Below are positions 53,194-61,428 of a stretch of DNA of 64,000 bases, in pieces. The stretch lies in contig CAVZTX010000031.1 in NCBI GenBank assembly GCA_963778375.1, positions 1-64,000 on the forward strand, written 5' to 3'. Source of the stretch: CAVZTX01 sp963778375 (GTDB lineage Bacteria > Chloroflexota > Ktedonobacteria > Ktedonobacterales > Ktedonobacteraceae). The translations under genes were made by a program, and so were the position numbers. The notes beneath the pieces were generated by a model. The model did no database searches. It was not told where the DNA came from and saw only the letters and a list, made by a program, of their open reading frames with translations. How positions within the stretch are numbered: the first letter of the stretch is position 1; the number at the start of each line of letters is the position of its first letter.

Positions 53194-53253
53194 AGTGAAG
53201 GAGAAATATAGCTTACTCATTGGCAAATATCTTGGCTGACGGAGTTCTGAATT

Positions 53254-53481
53254 ATGAATGAACAACATCTTCATTATTCTATGCTCATTGAGTGGTCAGA
53301 GGAAGATCAAGCATATCTGGTAACGTTGCCGGAGTGGGCAGACCACGTTATAATGCCAGCCACACACGGAAGCACCTACAATGAGGCAGTTCAGCACGGA
53401 CAAGAGGTGCTTGAACTGCTTGTGGATAGTGCAAGAAGGGATGGAGAACAACTTCCTCTACCAAAAACACATGCAGCATAA
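53254..53481 (+). CDS. HicB-family protein (orphan antitoxin-like)
   Basis: 75 residues, a single HicB/UPF0150 domain: HYSMLIEWSEEDQAYLVTLP, then EWADHVIMPATHGSTYNEAV, QHGQEVLELLVDSARRDGEQ and LPLPKT. The partial RNase H-like fold binds the HicA toxin in complete modules. No hicA lies on either side, and there is no C-terminal DNA-binding HTH, so it is an orphan of unknown role. The start at 53254 is preceded by GGAG eight bases upstream. Confidence 0.85.
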   Translation: MNEQHLHYSMLIEWSEEDQAYLVTLPEWADHVIMPATHGSTYNEAVQHGQEVLELLVDSARRDGEQLPLPKTHAA

Positions 53482-53538
53482 TAGCCCTAAAGCTCGCTAA
53501 CAAGCCTCTTCTGGCTCATCTACCTACAAAAAATCCGC

Positions 53539-53567
53539 TTGACATTTAGCCAGAGCAGGAGTAAAAT
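53539..53567 (+). promoter_or_regulatory. Consensus promoter of the SRP RNA
   Basis: TTGACA (53539-53544), exactly 17 bases, TAAAAT (53562-53567). Transcription would start near 53574, just before the folded RNA. Confidence 0.88.
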
Positions 53568-53573
53568 GAAGGT

Positions 53574-53770
53574 GTTCCGCGAGGGAATAATACGAACGGA
53601 ACAGGCCGGTTTTCTTCCGGTCCTGCCGATCGGCGTAATCGGGTCCTGCGCGGCAGATGTCTATGAACCCCGCTAGGTCCGTGAGGAAGCAACGGTAAGT
53701 GGACCTCTCTGGGTGCCGTAGGGTTGCCTGATTGCGCTGATCGGCAGGACCGGGCGAAAATCGGTTTTCT
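53574..53770 (+). ncRNA. ffs: Signal recognition particle RNA (small cytoplasmic RNA)
   Basis: A long perfect helix, CCGGTCCTGCCGATC (53617-53631) with GATCGGCAGGACCGG (53739-53753), closes the universally conserved domain IV: ATGAACCCCGCTAGGTCCGT, GAGGAAGCAACGGTAAGT and GGACCTCTCTGGGTGCCGTA. The tip is GTCC-GTGA-GGA, a GNRA (GUGA) tetraloop, and the AGCAAC/GGTAA asymmetric loop is the Ffh-binding site. A 5' extension forms a GTTCCG/CGGAAC hairpin (53574-53602), so the RNA could be longer than 4.5S. It lies directly upstream of dnaX, the same order as scr-dnaX in Bacillus. The exact ends are estimates. Confidence 0.92.
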
Positions 53771-53847
53771 TTGTCATCTATCTTCAACTCCGGCGGGATT
53801 CGCAGTTTCGTCGCCCGTCAAAAGATATACAGGCGGGAGTTACATTC

Positions 53848-55857
53848 ATGGCCTCACAATCACTCTACCGCAAATGGCGTTCACAATCTTTTGATGAAAT
53901 GGTTGGTCAGGCGGAGATTGTGCGCACACTCAAAAACGCACTCACCGGCGGTAAACTGGCGCATGCTTATCTTTTTACCGGGCCGCGAGGAACTGGCAAA
54001 ACCACCACTGCTCGCCTGCTCGCCAAAACCATCAATTGTAGTAACCCGCAAAATGGTGAACCCTGCAATCAGTGCCAGCAGTGCCGTGAGATTACTGCTG
54101 GCAACTCATTCAACGTCATTGAGATAGACGCAGCCTCAAATCGTGGTATCGATAGCATCCGTGATTTGCGCGAGAAGGTGATGATGCCGCCTTCTACGGG
54201 TAAGTACAAAGTATACGTGCTGGACGAAGCGCATATGCTGACGACAGAAGCCTTCAATGCTTTACTCAAAACTCTGGAGGAGCCACCACCTTACGCAATC
54301 TTCGTTCTAGCCACCACCGATGTGCATAAAATGCTGCCCACTGTTCTTTCGCGCTGCCAGCGTTTCGACTTCAAGCGGTTCACTACGCGCCAGATTGTGA
54401 AGCATTTACGCTTTGTTGCCGAGCAGGAACATGTCAAATTGGAGCAAGCGGCTGCCGAACTGATCGCTCGAGCTGCGGCAGGCGGCATGCGTGATGCGCT
54501 AAGCTTGTTAGACCAGGCAATCGCGTATTCAGGAGAAGAAATCTCGCTGGCACAAGTACAGGCTATGCTCGGCGTAGCCGATCCACATGCCATTTCCAAA
54601 TTCATCAACTTTGTTGCAAAGCTTGATAGTTCTGCAGGGCTACACCTCATCCATGAACTGTCAGAAGCGGGAGCTGATTTGCGCCAGGTGAATGTCCAGG
54701 TGGTAGAGTACTGGCGCTCACTTATGCTTGCCAGGGCAGGCGCGGATATTGACTCCATCCTTGATCTTACCGAAGATGAGATTCGTGAGATCAAAGAAGC
54801 ATCTCAACTTTTTGGACTAGAAGAATTGACCGAGTGCGCCCGCATCTTCGCGCAGAATGAACTTGTGCAGAGGAATACTGGCACACCTCAACTGGGTCTA
54901 GAACTGGCTTTCCTGGAGTGCTTCGAGGTCCATCGTCGCGCCCAATCGGGTCAAACTGTTGTTGCTGTTTCCACACCATCTGTACAACCTCGTCCAGCTA
55001 CACCTCCAGCGCAATCGCGTGCTGCTGTCCCATCGTTATCGTCTCAATCCGAGGTATCTACATCTTTCGAGGCTCTTCCATCCCAGCCTTTACCAGCGCA
55101 GAAGCCAGCAAGGGCAAAAGAGGAAGCAGAGCTGGAAATCTCACCGTCCAGAGGTACTGCAAGTAATAGCGATGCAGTTTCTTCGTCTGCAACAGCATCA
55201 GTATCGGCAACGCAGGATAGTAGTGACCAGCCTTCCTTAACATTAGAGCAGGTAAAAGCTGTCTGGGAGAATGTGAAGAGGCGCGTGAAGTCGAAATACA
55301 AAATGACGGGCGCGATGCTGGATCATTATACAGTTATGCACGTTGAGGGGACGACTGAACAGGCTGTAATTGTGATACAAACGAGTAGCGAGCCACTATA
55401 TAAGAACATGCTGCAAGCTGATCGTGCTACTCAGGTAGAGTGGGCATTGGGCTTAGAGTTTGGGCAGAAGTGTCGAGTGCGTCTTGTCCCTCCCGGTCAG
55501 CCTCTGCCAACTTCACTAACTCGCGATTCTGCAACTTACTCGGCCAATTCAGCAATGCCGACTGCACCACAACAGTCAGCACGGCTTGAACGTCCCCCAG
55601 TAGTGCCATCTCTGAATGTGAAGGAAGTTGAACACGAAGTAACCAATTCCCGAACGCAAGAACCGCCGACCTCTTTTATGGATTCGTCAAATGGCGTTAC
55701 TATCTCACCTCCTCTTGCCAGAACGAACATTGTGAGAGAGAATACAACTATAGACCTGCCGCGAGAAACTATCGAGCAGCGGGCACGTCGTGATCCAATC
55801 GTGCAAGAAACTATCAGAATATTTGGAGTGGACCAGGTAGAGGTTCGCCCGAAGTAA
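53848..55857 (+). CDS. dnaX: DNA polymerase III subunits gamma/tau
   Basis: 669 residues. The clamp-loader AAA+ core has Walker A FTGPRGTGKTTTARLLAK (P-loop 45-52), a zinc cluster CNQCQQC, Walker B YVLDEAHMLTTEAFNALLKT, sensor motifs VLATTDVHKMLPTVLSRCQR and FDFKRF, then domain III to about residue 360. A disordered Pro/Ser/Gln linker (380-465) precedes a C-terminal tau-like domain (LTLEQVKAVWENVKRRVKSK). No poly-A slippery site like the E. coli gamma-frameshift site is visible, so only the long form may be made. It is the first gene of dnaX-ybaB-recR. Confidence 0.96.
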   Translation: MASQSLYRKWRSQSFDEMVGQAEIVRTLKNALTGGKLAHAYLFTGPRGTGKTTTARLLAKTINCSNPQNGEPCNQCQQCREITAGNSFNVIEIDAASNRGIDSIRDLREKVMMPPSTGKYKVYVLDEAHMLTTEAFNALLKTLEEPPPYAIFVLATTDVHKMLPTVLSRCQRFDFKRFTTRQIVKHLRFVAEQEHVKLEQAAAELIARAAAGGMRDALSLLDQAIAYSGEEISLAQVQAMLGVADPHAISKFINFVAKLDSSAGLHLIHELSEAGADLRQVNVQVVEYWRSLMLARAGADIDSILDLTEDEIREIKEASQLFGLEELTECARIFAQNELVQRNTGTPQLGLELAFLECFEVHRRAQSGQTVVAVSTPSVQPRPATPPAQSRAAVPSLSSQSEVSTSFEALPSQPLPAQKPARAKEEAELEISPSRGTASNSDAVSSSATASVSATQDSSDQPSLTLEQVKAVWENVKRRVKSKYKMTGAMLDHYTVMHVEGTTEQAVIVIQTSSEPLYKNMLQADRATQVEWALGLEFGQKCRVRLVPPGQPLPTSLTRDSATYSANSAMPTAPQQSARLERPPVVPSLNVKEVEHEVTNSRTQEPPTSFMDSSNGVTISPPLARTNIVRENTTIDLPRETIEQRARRDPIVQETIRIFGVDQVEVRPK

Positions 55858-55871
55858 GGAGCAATCTTTTT

Positions 55872-56156
55872 ATGAACATGCGTGAAATTCAGAAGATGCA
55901 GCAGAAGCTGATGAAGATGCAGGAAGAACTGGAAGTTACTCAGTTCACTGGTACTGCTGGTGGTGGTGCGGTTACTATCACCATGAGCGGCAAATTTGAA
56001 ATTTCTGCTATCAAAATTGACCCCGATGCCTTTAATGCAGACGATATTGCCGAACTCGAAGTGATGATACTCGCTGCCGCCAAGGATGCCCATAATAAAG
56101 TGTCCGATGCGCAGCAAAAGCTGACCAGCAATATCAGGATTCCAGGACTGTTCTAA
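55872..56156 (+). CDS. YbaB/EbfC family nucleoid-associated protein
   Basis: 94 residues: MNMREIQKMQQKLMKMQEEL (helix), TGTAGGGAVTITMSGKFEIS (sheet), DDIAELEVMILAAAKDAHNK (helix). This is the typical YbaB/EbfC pattern, a dimeric DNA-binding protein that often sits between dnaX and recR. The gene follows dnaX by 14 bases and directly abuts recR (stop and start adjacent). Confidence 0.94.
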   Translation: MNMREIQKMQQKLMKMQEELEVTQFTGTAGGGAVTITMSGKFEISAIKIDPDAFNADDIAELEVMILAAAKDAHNKVSDAQQKLTSNIRIPGLF

Positions 56157-56756
56157 ATGAGCAATATTGCACCACCGGTGGCGGCGCTGATCGAAGAATT
56201 TTCAAAATTGCCAGGTGTCGGCGTAAAGACGGCGCAGCGCCTGACTTTTTTCGTCCTGCGCAGCCCAACCGATTCGGCACGTCGCCTGGCTGAAGCTATT
56301 ATGCGCGTCAAGGAGAGTATTATCTACTGCTCGCGCTGCTTCAACATTACCGAAACCGACCCTTGTCCTACCTGTAGCAATCCCAGCCGGGACCAGGAGT
56401 TGATTTGTGTTGTTGAAGAGCCGCTCGACGTAATAGCGCTTGAGAAGACCGGAGCCTACAAGGGACTCTATCATGTGCTGCATGGGGCGCTTTCACCGGT
56501 AGAAGGCATCGGGCCAAAAGACCTGCGGATTGAAGAACTACTCAAACGCATCAAGGGTAGCAAGGTTCGCGAAGTGATCCTGGCGACAAACCCTAACTTT
56601 GAGGGCGAGTATACCGCCAATTTCATTCGAACTGAGTTAAAACCTTTGGGTGTGCGCATCACAAGTCTGGCGCGCGGCTTACCTATTGGCGGCGATCTCG
56701 AATATGCCGACGAAGGCACCCTTAGTCGAGCACTTGAAGGTCGGCGAGAAATGTAG
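56157..56756 (+). CDS. recR: Recombination protein RecR
   Basis: 199 residues. The HhH region is KLPGVGVKTAQRLTFFVLRS, the C4 zinc finger CSRCFNITETDPCPTC, and the Toprim domain VEEPLDVIALEKTGAYKGLY, HVLHGALSPVEGIGPKDLRI and ILATNPNFEGEYTANFIRTE; the C-terminal LARGLPIGGDLEYADEGTLS is also conserved. RecR loads RecA with RecO during gap repair. The ATG immediately follows the ybaB stop, so translation is coupled. Placed 350 bases before recA. Confidence 0.97.
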   Translation: MSNIAPPVAALIEEFSKLPGVGVKTAQRLTFFVLRSPTDSARRLAEAIMRVKESIIYCSRCFNITETDPCPTCSNPSRDQELICVVEEPLDVIALEKTGAYKGLYHVLHGALSPVEGIGPKDLRIEELLKRIKGSKVREVILATNPNFEGEYTANFIRTELKPLGVRITSLARGLPIGGDLEYADEGTLSRALEGRREM

Positions 56757-56787
56757 TGGCCCCCCTTGCGGGTGCCGGGTAATGTTC

Positions 56788-56816
56788 TTGACATATTGTT
56801 GGCCTTGTGGTACACT
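56788..56816 (+). promoter_or_regulatory. recA promoter
   Basis: TTGACA (56788-56793), 17-base spacer, TACACT (56811-56816). Confidence 0.85.
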
Positions 56817-56831
56817 CGTTCTACCTTTGAG

Positions 56832-56858
56832 AAATAGACAGGGAGAGAGAGTCTATTT
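56832..56858. promoter_or_regulatory. Dyad just downstream of the recA promoter
   Basis: AAATAGAC (56832-56839) and GTCTATTT (56851-56858) are perfect inverted copies with an 11-base spacer. Placed at about +10 to +35, it could be a repressor site (for example LexA-like) or an RNA stem. It matches none of the LexA consensus forms I know. Confidence 0.5.
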
Positions 56859-57023
56859 CCGCTTTTTAATCCTTGCGGGAGAATATCTACGTAGACCGAC
56901 AAAACAAGCATAGACACGTGACGTTTCGTCATGGGTTTATATTTTATGACTGTGCGGGGTCACAGGGAGTTCCCCTCCCCTTGAGGGGATAGGCATTATT
57001 ACAAAAGGAGGAATGCAGGGGCG

Positions 57024-57092
57024 GTGAAGCGGGATGGAAACAACCCTGTCTATATCCTACACCCTGTAATGCACAGGTATGGCTTTAACTAA
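57024..57092 (+). CDS. Possible recA leader peptide
   Basis: GTG at 57024 with AAGGAGG 12 bases upstream encodes VKRDGNNPVYILHPVMHRYG-FN and stops at TAA 57090-57092, which overlaps the recA SD (AAGGAGA). Translation of this 22-codon frame would deliver ribosomes next to recA. There is no homology to support it. Confidence 0.25.
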   Translation: MKRDGNNPVYILHPVMHRYGFN

Positions 57093-57105
57093 AAAGGAGA
57101 AATCC

Positions 57106-58185
57106 ATGGCAGATCGAAGCAGTACTGCTGTCTCTGCTGCCACAAGCGACCGCGAGAAGGCCATAGAGCAAGCGCTGAGCCAAATTGAGCGCCGCTTTGG
57201 GAAAGGCGCAATCATGAAACTGGGTGAAGTATCAAAGATCCATGTTCAGGTAATCCCGACGGGATCGATAGCACTTGACCTTGCTCTTGGCGTAGGTGGT
57301 ATACCACGAGGTCGTGTCACCGAGATTTACGGCCCTGAAGCTTCTGGTAAAACGACTCTCTGTCAGCATATTATCGCCAGTGCTCAACGTTCCGGAGGGT
57401 TTGCGGCTTTTATTGATGCTGAGCACGCGCTTGATCGTACTTATGCTGCTCGCTGCGGCGTTGATACCGATAATTTGTTCATCTCGCAGCCGGATACCGG
57501 CGAGCAGGCATTGGAAATAGTAGACTCCTTGGTACGCAGCAATGCACTCGATGTGATTGTCATCGACTCGGTGGCCGCGTTGACTCCTCGCGCCGAAATT
57601 GAAGGCGAAATGGGCGACTCACATGTTGGCTTGCAGGCTCGTCTGATGAGCCAGGCCATGCGAAAGCTCACCGGTGCCATTAGCACTTCTAACACCGCTG
57701 TTATCTTCACCAACCAGCTACGTGAGAAGGTTGGAGTCATGTTTGGTAACCCTGAGACGACATCTGGCGGTAAGGCTCTAAAGTTCTATGCTTCTGTCCG
57801 CCTGGATATTCGTCGTACCGATAGTATTAAACAGGGACAGGATGTAATGGGTAGCCGCACTCGTGTCAAAGTGGTCAAGAACAAGGTTGCACCTCCGTTC
57901 CGCGTTGCCGAGTTTGACATTATGTACAGCGAGGGTATTTCTCGTGAAGGTGGGCTAATTGATCTTGGTCTAGAGATGGGCCTTGTCAAGAAGAGCGGCG
58001 CGTGGTTCACCGTTGGTGATATTCGTCTCGGCCAAGGCCGTGAGAATGCCAAGGAGTTCCTTCGCCAGAATAGCGATGTTGCTGGCGCAATCGAAGAGCA
58101 AATTCGTGGCAATATTACCTCCTTCAAGGCCGGTGAAGCCGAAGGAGATGAAGAAGACGACGAGGACACTTTAGAAGAGGTGTAA
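57106..58185 (+). CDS. recA: RecA recombinase
   Basis: I use the ATG at 57106 (MADRSSTAVSAATSDREKAI) behind AAAAAGGAGAAATCC; the ATG at 57079 has no site. 359 residues. The core is complete: ALSQIERRFGKGAIMKLGE, IYGPEASGKTTLCQHIIAS (Walker A), VIVIDSVAALTPRAEIEGE (Walker B), GLQARLMSQAMRKLTGAIST and FTNQLREKVGVMFGNPETTS, then GGKALKFYASVRLDIRR. The C-terminus is acidic (EGDEEDDEDTLEEV) as usual. Central to recombination repair and the SOS response; follows the RecR operon. Confidence 0.97.
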   Translation: MADRSSTAVSAATSDREKAIEQALSQIERRFGKGAIMKLGEVSKIHVQVIPTGSIALDLALGVGGIPRGRVTEIYGPEASGKTTLCQHIIASAQRSGGFAAFIDAEHALDRTYAARCGVDTDNLFISQPDTGEQALEIVDSLVRSNALDVIVIDSVAALTPRAEIEGEMGDSHVGLQARLMSQAMRKLTGAISTSNTAVIFTNQLREKVGVMFGNPETTSGGKALKFYASVRLDIRRTDSIKQGQDVMGSRTRVKVVKNKVAPPFRVAEFDIMYSEGISREGGLIDLGLEMGLVKKSGAWFTVGDIRLGQGRENAKEFLRQNSDVAGAIEEQIRGNITSFKAGEAEGDEEDDEDTLEEV

Positions 58186-58190
58186 CCAGA

Positions 58191-58222
58191 TAACAGGATG
58201 GGGGCCAACCCCCACCCTGTTA
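58191..58222. terminator. Convergent terminator between recA and the DUF4032 gene
   Basis: TAACAGG-a-TGGGGG and CCCCCA-c-CCTGTTA form a long stem around CCAA with one mismatch. It lies between two convergent stops and could serve both. Confidence 0.8.
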
Positions 58223-58229
58223 GAAGAAT

Positions 58230-59696
58230 TTATTCTTCATCTTGTTGTTCTTTATTTAGTAGCCCCGTCAACTTCTCTTCCAACGAAGGTTCGGATAGAT
58301 GAACCAGTGGCTGCTCTTCCTGCGAGAGCAGAGGTTCCAACTTGCCGCTCTCAATCAGTGGAGGTTCTAATACCTGCGCCGCTGATTCACGCTCTCGCCA
58401 CCATTTAGCTACCGTCGCGGGATCAACCGAACCAAGTTTTCCTCTCTCTGCCTGCTGCATGGCCCAACTGAGTACCGCCTCATCCAGGGGAATTTCGTAT
58501 CCTGCCTTCTCACTAAGCCTCCATTTGTGCCGCATAATAGAGAAATAGGCCTCCATCGGATCTTGCCCACTGGCCAAGTTTTGGCGCAATAGGAGAATAG
58601 TTGGCAGATGGTAGCGTGTATACCAATCTTTTGCCGCCTCCTCAATATCGATATCGCGCCTCTCTTTTTGGCTCATAATGGCCTGATGACCAAGGATCGT
58701 GTTATAGAAACGGCGAGCATAGGCGCGAGGTACCATGATACCTAAGAGATCGTGAATGCGGCGAGCATACCAGCCGGGCAGCACAGCAGTAAATTTTTGC
58801 ATGGCATGCCCTCCCGTACTTAATAAGGAAAATCCCCAGCGATTCAAGCCCTCTAATACATTCTCTACTTGCAGAAATGTCATAAAGGGAGGAGATGCAA
58901 CTAATCGTGCGTGCTCTCGCCTTAGCCAGCGATAGCGCCGTTCAAAATAGCGAAAATCTCTATCGTCGATGAGTTCCTCGTCTTCGGAAAGTCCCCGGGC
59001 TGTGCGCAGGTCTTCTGCCTGCCACGTGAGCGACTCCCCAAATAAGGCTAAATCTTGTTCGCGCAGTCCCTCACTAATGGGACTAGAGAAAAGTTCCGCC
59101 GTCTCCGCGTCGGCCAGAATTGCCAGGATGCGTCTACCATCGATACGCATCAGCACATTTGCCAGGGATGGGTCACCCCAGTACACACCATGCTCATGTA
59201 GCTCGACCATGAGCACTGCAACAGCTCCCAGGAGGTGCTGCTTGGTTTTCCGAGTAAAAGGCAGACGAAACAGCAAGACATGTGGCACAACCCGTGGAGC
59301 TAACCGCGTCACTGTATACCCACGATCTCCGCTTGTATATTGAGGCAGACCGCCAGGTCCCTGCTCGTCGAGCAGCACGGGTGGCGCCGTTACCATCACG
59401 CTTCCAACCGGACTGAGCGCAGGGATGCCTCGGCTCTCGATCTCATCCAGATTATGTATCTCTCGCTCGGCCATGCGGGGAGTCGTCTCTTTAAGAGCAT
59501 AACGGACACCCTCACACTCTACAAAAATCACCGGATGGCGCGACTCGCCTCGTCGGATCAAAAGTGGCACAACCCCGTGTTCAGGCCATTCCTCCAAAGG
59601 GAATTGCCATGGCAAACTCTCAAGTCGGTGCCTATCATCCGAACCCATATGAAATTGCGGTGCAGCGGAAGTAGTGGTTATATCAATCTCCTTCAT
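58230..59696 (-). CDS. DUF4032 domain protein with a kinase-like fold
   Basis: 488 residues. The N-terminal half has protein-kinase/LPS-kinase-like motifs: FVECEGVRYALKETTPRMAE (ATP-binding Lys region), REIHNLDEIESRGIPALSPV and AVLMVELHEHGVYWGDPSLA with NVLMRIDG (H-G-x-x-x-GD-x-x-x-x-N catalytic loop, with W-G-D as in Kdo kinases). The C-terminal half, about residue 230 onward, fits DUF4032 (RYFERRYRWLRREHARLVAS, AAKDWYTRYHLPTILLLRQN, AYFSIMRHKWRLSEKAGYEI). The acidic C-terminal tail is variable. Substrate unknown; the fold implies phosphotransfer. The ATG at 59696 has no clear SD upstream, so a leaderless start is possible. Confidence 0.85.
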   Translation of the reverse strand: MKEIDITTTSAAPQFHMGSDDRHRLESLPWQFPLEEWPEHGVVPLLIRRGESRHPVIFVECEGVRYALKETTPRMAEREIHNLDEIESRGIPALSPVGSVMVTAPPVLLDEQGPGGLPQYTSGDRGYTVTRLAPRVVPHVLLFRLPFTRKTKQHLLGAVAVLMVELHEHGVYWGDPSLANVLMRIDGRRILAILADAETAELFSSPISEGLREQDLALFGESLTWQAEDLRTARGLSEDEELIDDRDFRYFERRYRWLRREHARLVASPPFMTFLQVENVLEGLNRWGFSLLSTGGHAMQKFTAVLPGWYARRIHDLLGIMVPRAYARRFYNTILGHQAIMSQKERRDIDIEEAAKDWYTRYHLPTILLLRQNLASGQDPMEAYFSIMRHKWRLSEKAGYEIPLDEAVLSWAMQQAERGKLGSVDPATVAKWWRERESAAQVLEPPLIESGKLEPLLSQEEQPLVHLSEPSLEEKLTGLLNKEQQDEE

Positions 59697-59789
59697 GTCT
59701 AAGGCTGTGATAAATGCAAAAGAGTAAAGCTATCGCTCCTGTCTCATCATAACATCATTTCGGAATGTGTAGCAAACTGAGGTGATTTT

Positions 59790-60071
59790 ATGGCAAGACG
59801 TTCTCTTCTTCATATAGTCTTAGAAGTAGTCAGGTATTTCGTGGTTTGGGTGGTTCTGAATTGCGTAACCACAGCGAAATATGTGCAGGTTGCATCGTCT
59901 CCTGAACGACAGCTATCAAATCTCGGCTCAAATGTTGCAAATCTACCTCATTGCGCAGAGTTTCGTGGAAAGCTGCAAGCGTGCGTGCTGCATCATATCA
60001 CATTGTTTCAATATGCCCATACTTCTATGAAGCAGGCATATGAAGGGGTAGGCAACTCACAGCTAAACTGA
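59790..60071 (+). CDS. Small hypothetical protein
   Basis: 93 residues from ATG 59790 with GAGGTGA upstream. MARRSLLHIVLEVVRYFVVW has an N-terminal hydrophobic segment (about 5-25); the rest (SSPERQLSNLGSNVANLPHC) shows no known domain. It stands in the spacer between the DUF4032 gene and the SDR gene. It may be a small membrane protein or a chance frame; nothing decides. Confidence 0.35.
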   Translation: MARRSLLHIVLEVVRYFVVWVVLNCVTTAKYVQVASSPERQLSNLGSNVANLPHCAEFRGKLQACVLHHITLFQYAHTSMKQAYEGVGNSQLN

Positions 60072-60112
60072 TATATAATACCTCCAAGAAACGATAAGAA
60101 AGAGGGGCAATT

Positions 60113-60874
60113 ATGGGTACTGTAAGCTTTGATTTCAAAGGTGAAGTTGTTGTTGTTACAGGCAGTTCACGCGGCCTGGGGTTAGAGATTGCTAATGCCT
60201 TTGGCTATGCAGGCGCAGAAGTTGTGATCACGGCTCGTCGCGAACAGTGGCTCAACGAAGCCGAAAAACAACTGAAGGACAGCGCCATATCTGTCCATGC
60301 CATGACCTGTGACGTTGCCGATGCCGCCTCGGTAGAGCACCTCGTACAACAAACACTCCAAAAATGTGGCAAAATCGACATATTAATCAACAATGCAGGC
60401 CTCACCTGGGGTGCTCCCGCCGAAACTATGCCCTTCGAACGCTGGCAACAGGTAATCGACGCCAACATCACCGGAACCTTCCTCATGTCCCAAACCGTCG
60501 GACGCCACATGCTAGAACGCAACAAAGGCGTCATCGTCAACATCGCCTCAATCGCAGGGCTCGGCGGTGGACAGTTACAAACTGTTGGCTACAACGCCAG
60601 CAAAGCCGCAGTAATCAACCTGACCCGTGCCCTGGCAATCGAATGGGCAGCTAGAGGAATACGCGTAAATGCCGTCGCCCCCGCCATGTTCAGGACGAGG
60701 ATGACAGAAGCTATTCTGGATCGTGCGGAGGCTGTTGTGGCTGATTCCATGCCGATGAAGCGTATCGGTAAACCAGGAGAGTTGGCTCCAACCGTGCTGT
60801 TCTTGGCTTCGGAGGGCGCGAGTTATATTACGGGGCAGGTCGTGGCGGTGGATGGGGGGAGGACGGCACAGTAG
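60113..60874 (+). CDS. Short-chain dehydrogenase/reductase
   Basis: ATG at 60113 after GAGGGGC. 253 residues, classical SDR: VVVVTGSSRGLGLEIANAF (T-G-x3-G-x-G), DILINNAGLTWGAP (NNAG), GVIVNIASIAGLGG with Ser, then YNASKAAVINLTRALAIEWA (Y-x3-K) and VNAVAPAMFRTRM. The end EGASYITGQVVAVDGGRTAQ is the usual GG-T tail. NAD(P)H-dependent oxidoreductase, best match to the FabG/gluconate dehydrogenase type. The substrate is not evident; no partners adjacent. Confidence 0.94.
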   Translation: MGTVSFDFKGEVVVVTGSSRGLGLEIANAFGYAGAEVVITARREQWLNEAEKQLKDSAISVHAMTCDVADAASVEHLVQQTLQKCGKIDILINNAGLTWGAPAETMPFERWQQVIDANITGTFLMSQTVGRHMLERNKGVIVNIASIAGLGGGQLQTVGYNASKAAVINLTRALAIEWAARGIRVNAVAPAMFRTRMTEAILDRAEAVVADSMPMKRIGKPGELAPTVLFLASEGASYITGQVVAVDGGRTAQ

Positions 60875-61428
60875 AGGTGCTGATACTCATAACTTCAGTA
60901 GATTAAGGTAAATAAGGTTTCTCTCATCTGTTAAGCCTTTAACAGCAGTATTCAGGACATAGGGCGTTAGGAATTATCATAGTCAATCTGGCATAGTCAT
61001 AGCCGGGCAATTTTATAATTACCCGGTAGAGCCCCACTAAGATATTGTTGGCGAATTCAAAAACCATGCTCATTTTAAGCCAGAGTTCATAGTATTCCAA
61101 GCGTGAAAACCGAATTCGCCAACAATATCTTAGTGGGGCTGTACCGGGCTAAATTAAACAGTCTTTTTAAGTCCATTAGTCATCTGAAAAGATTGCAGAA
61201 TTTTGAGCTATATCTATGCATTTTTGACGAAGCTTTACCACCTGAGTAACTATACTACGGCGGCTACAGGGTTCCAACCAGATTCCTGTGTAAAATACCC
61301 ATATGGATTATTCGATTAAACTCCTATCAGCTGCAAGGTTGACACTTCGCGCTTATACCAGCATGGAAGCATTTTTAGCTAAACTCCGATGGTGAAAACG
61401 TGAAAGAAAAAGGGATGGAAATAAATGA
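60875..61428. other. Intergenic region with a MITE-like hairpin
   Basis: 550 bases. The clear structure is the 127-bp hairpin at 61022-61148. Downstream, 61302-61394 has a 30-codon frame (MDYSIKLLSAARLTLRAYTS) with no ribosome site or homology. I see no other gene. Confidence 0.45.
61022..61148. repeat. MITE-like element with 37-bp terminal inverted repeats
   Basis: CCCGGTAGAGCCCCACTAAG... (61022-61058) and its inverse (61112-61148) match in 36 of 37 positions, with a 53-base centre that has no coding potential. The arms include AGATATTGTTGGCGAATTC. Long arms with a short centre fit a miniature inverted-repeat transposable element or a bacterial interspersed hairpin repeat. No target-site duplication was clear. 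Confidence 0.7.

Larger units (their letters stand above)
56757..57105. other. Long recA leader region
   Basis: The 349-base spacer carries a consensus promoter (56788-56816), an 8-bp dyad at +15 to +42 (56832-56858), further small stems (TGACG/CGTCA near 56920, CTGTG/CACAG near 56955) and a possible 22-codon leader frame (57024-57092) ending over the recA ribosome site. The 280-base 5' UTR is long for recA. Confidence 0.55.

Noticed and set aside
53848..55857. Programmed frameshift in dnaX as in E. coli
   Set aside because: No A AAA AAG heptamer or long A-run is present in the linker region.
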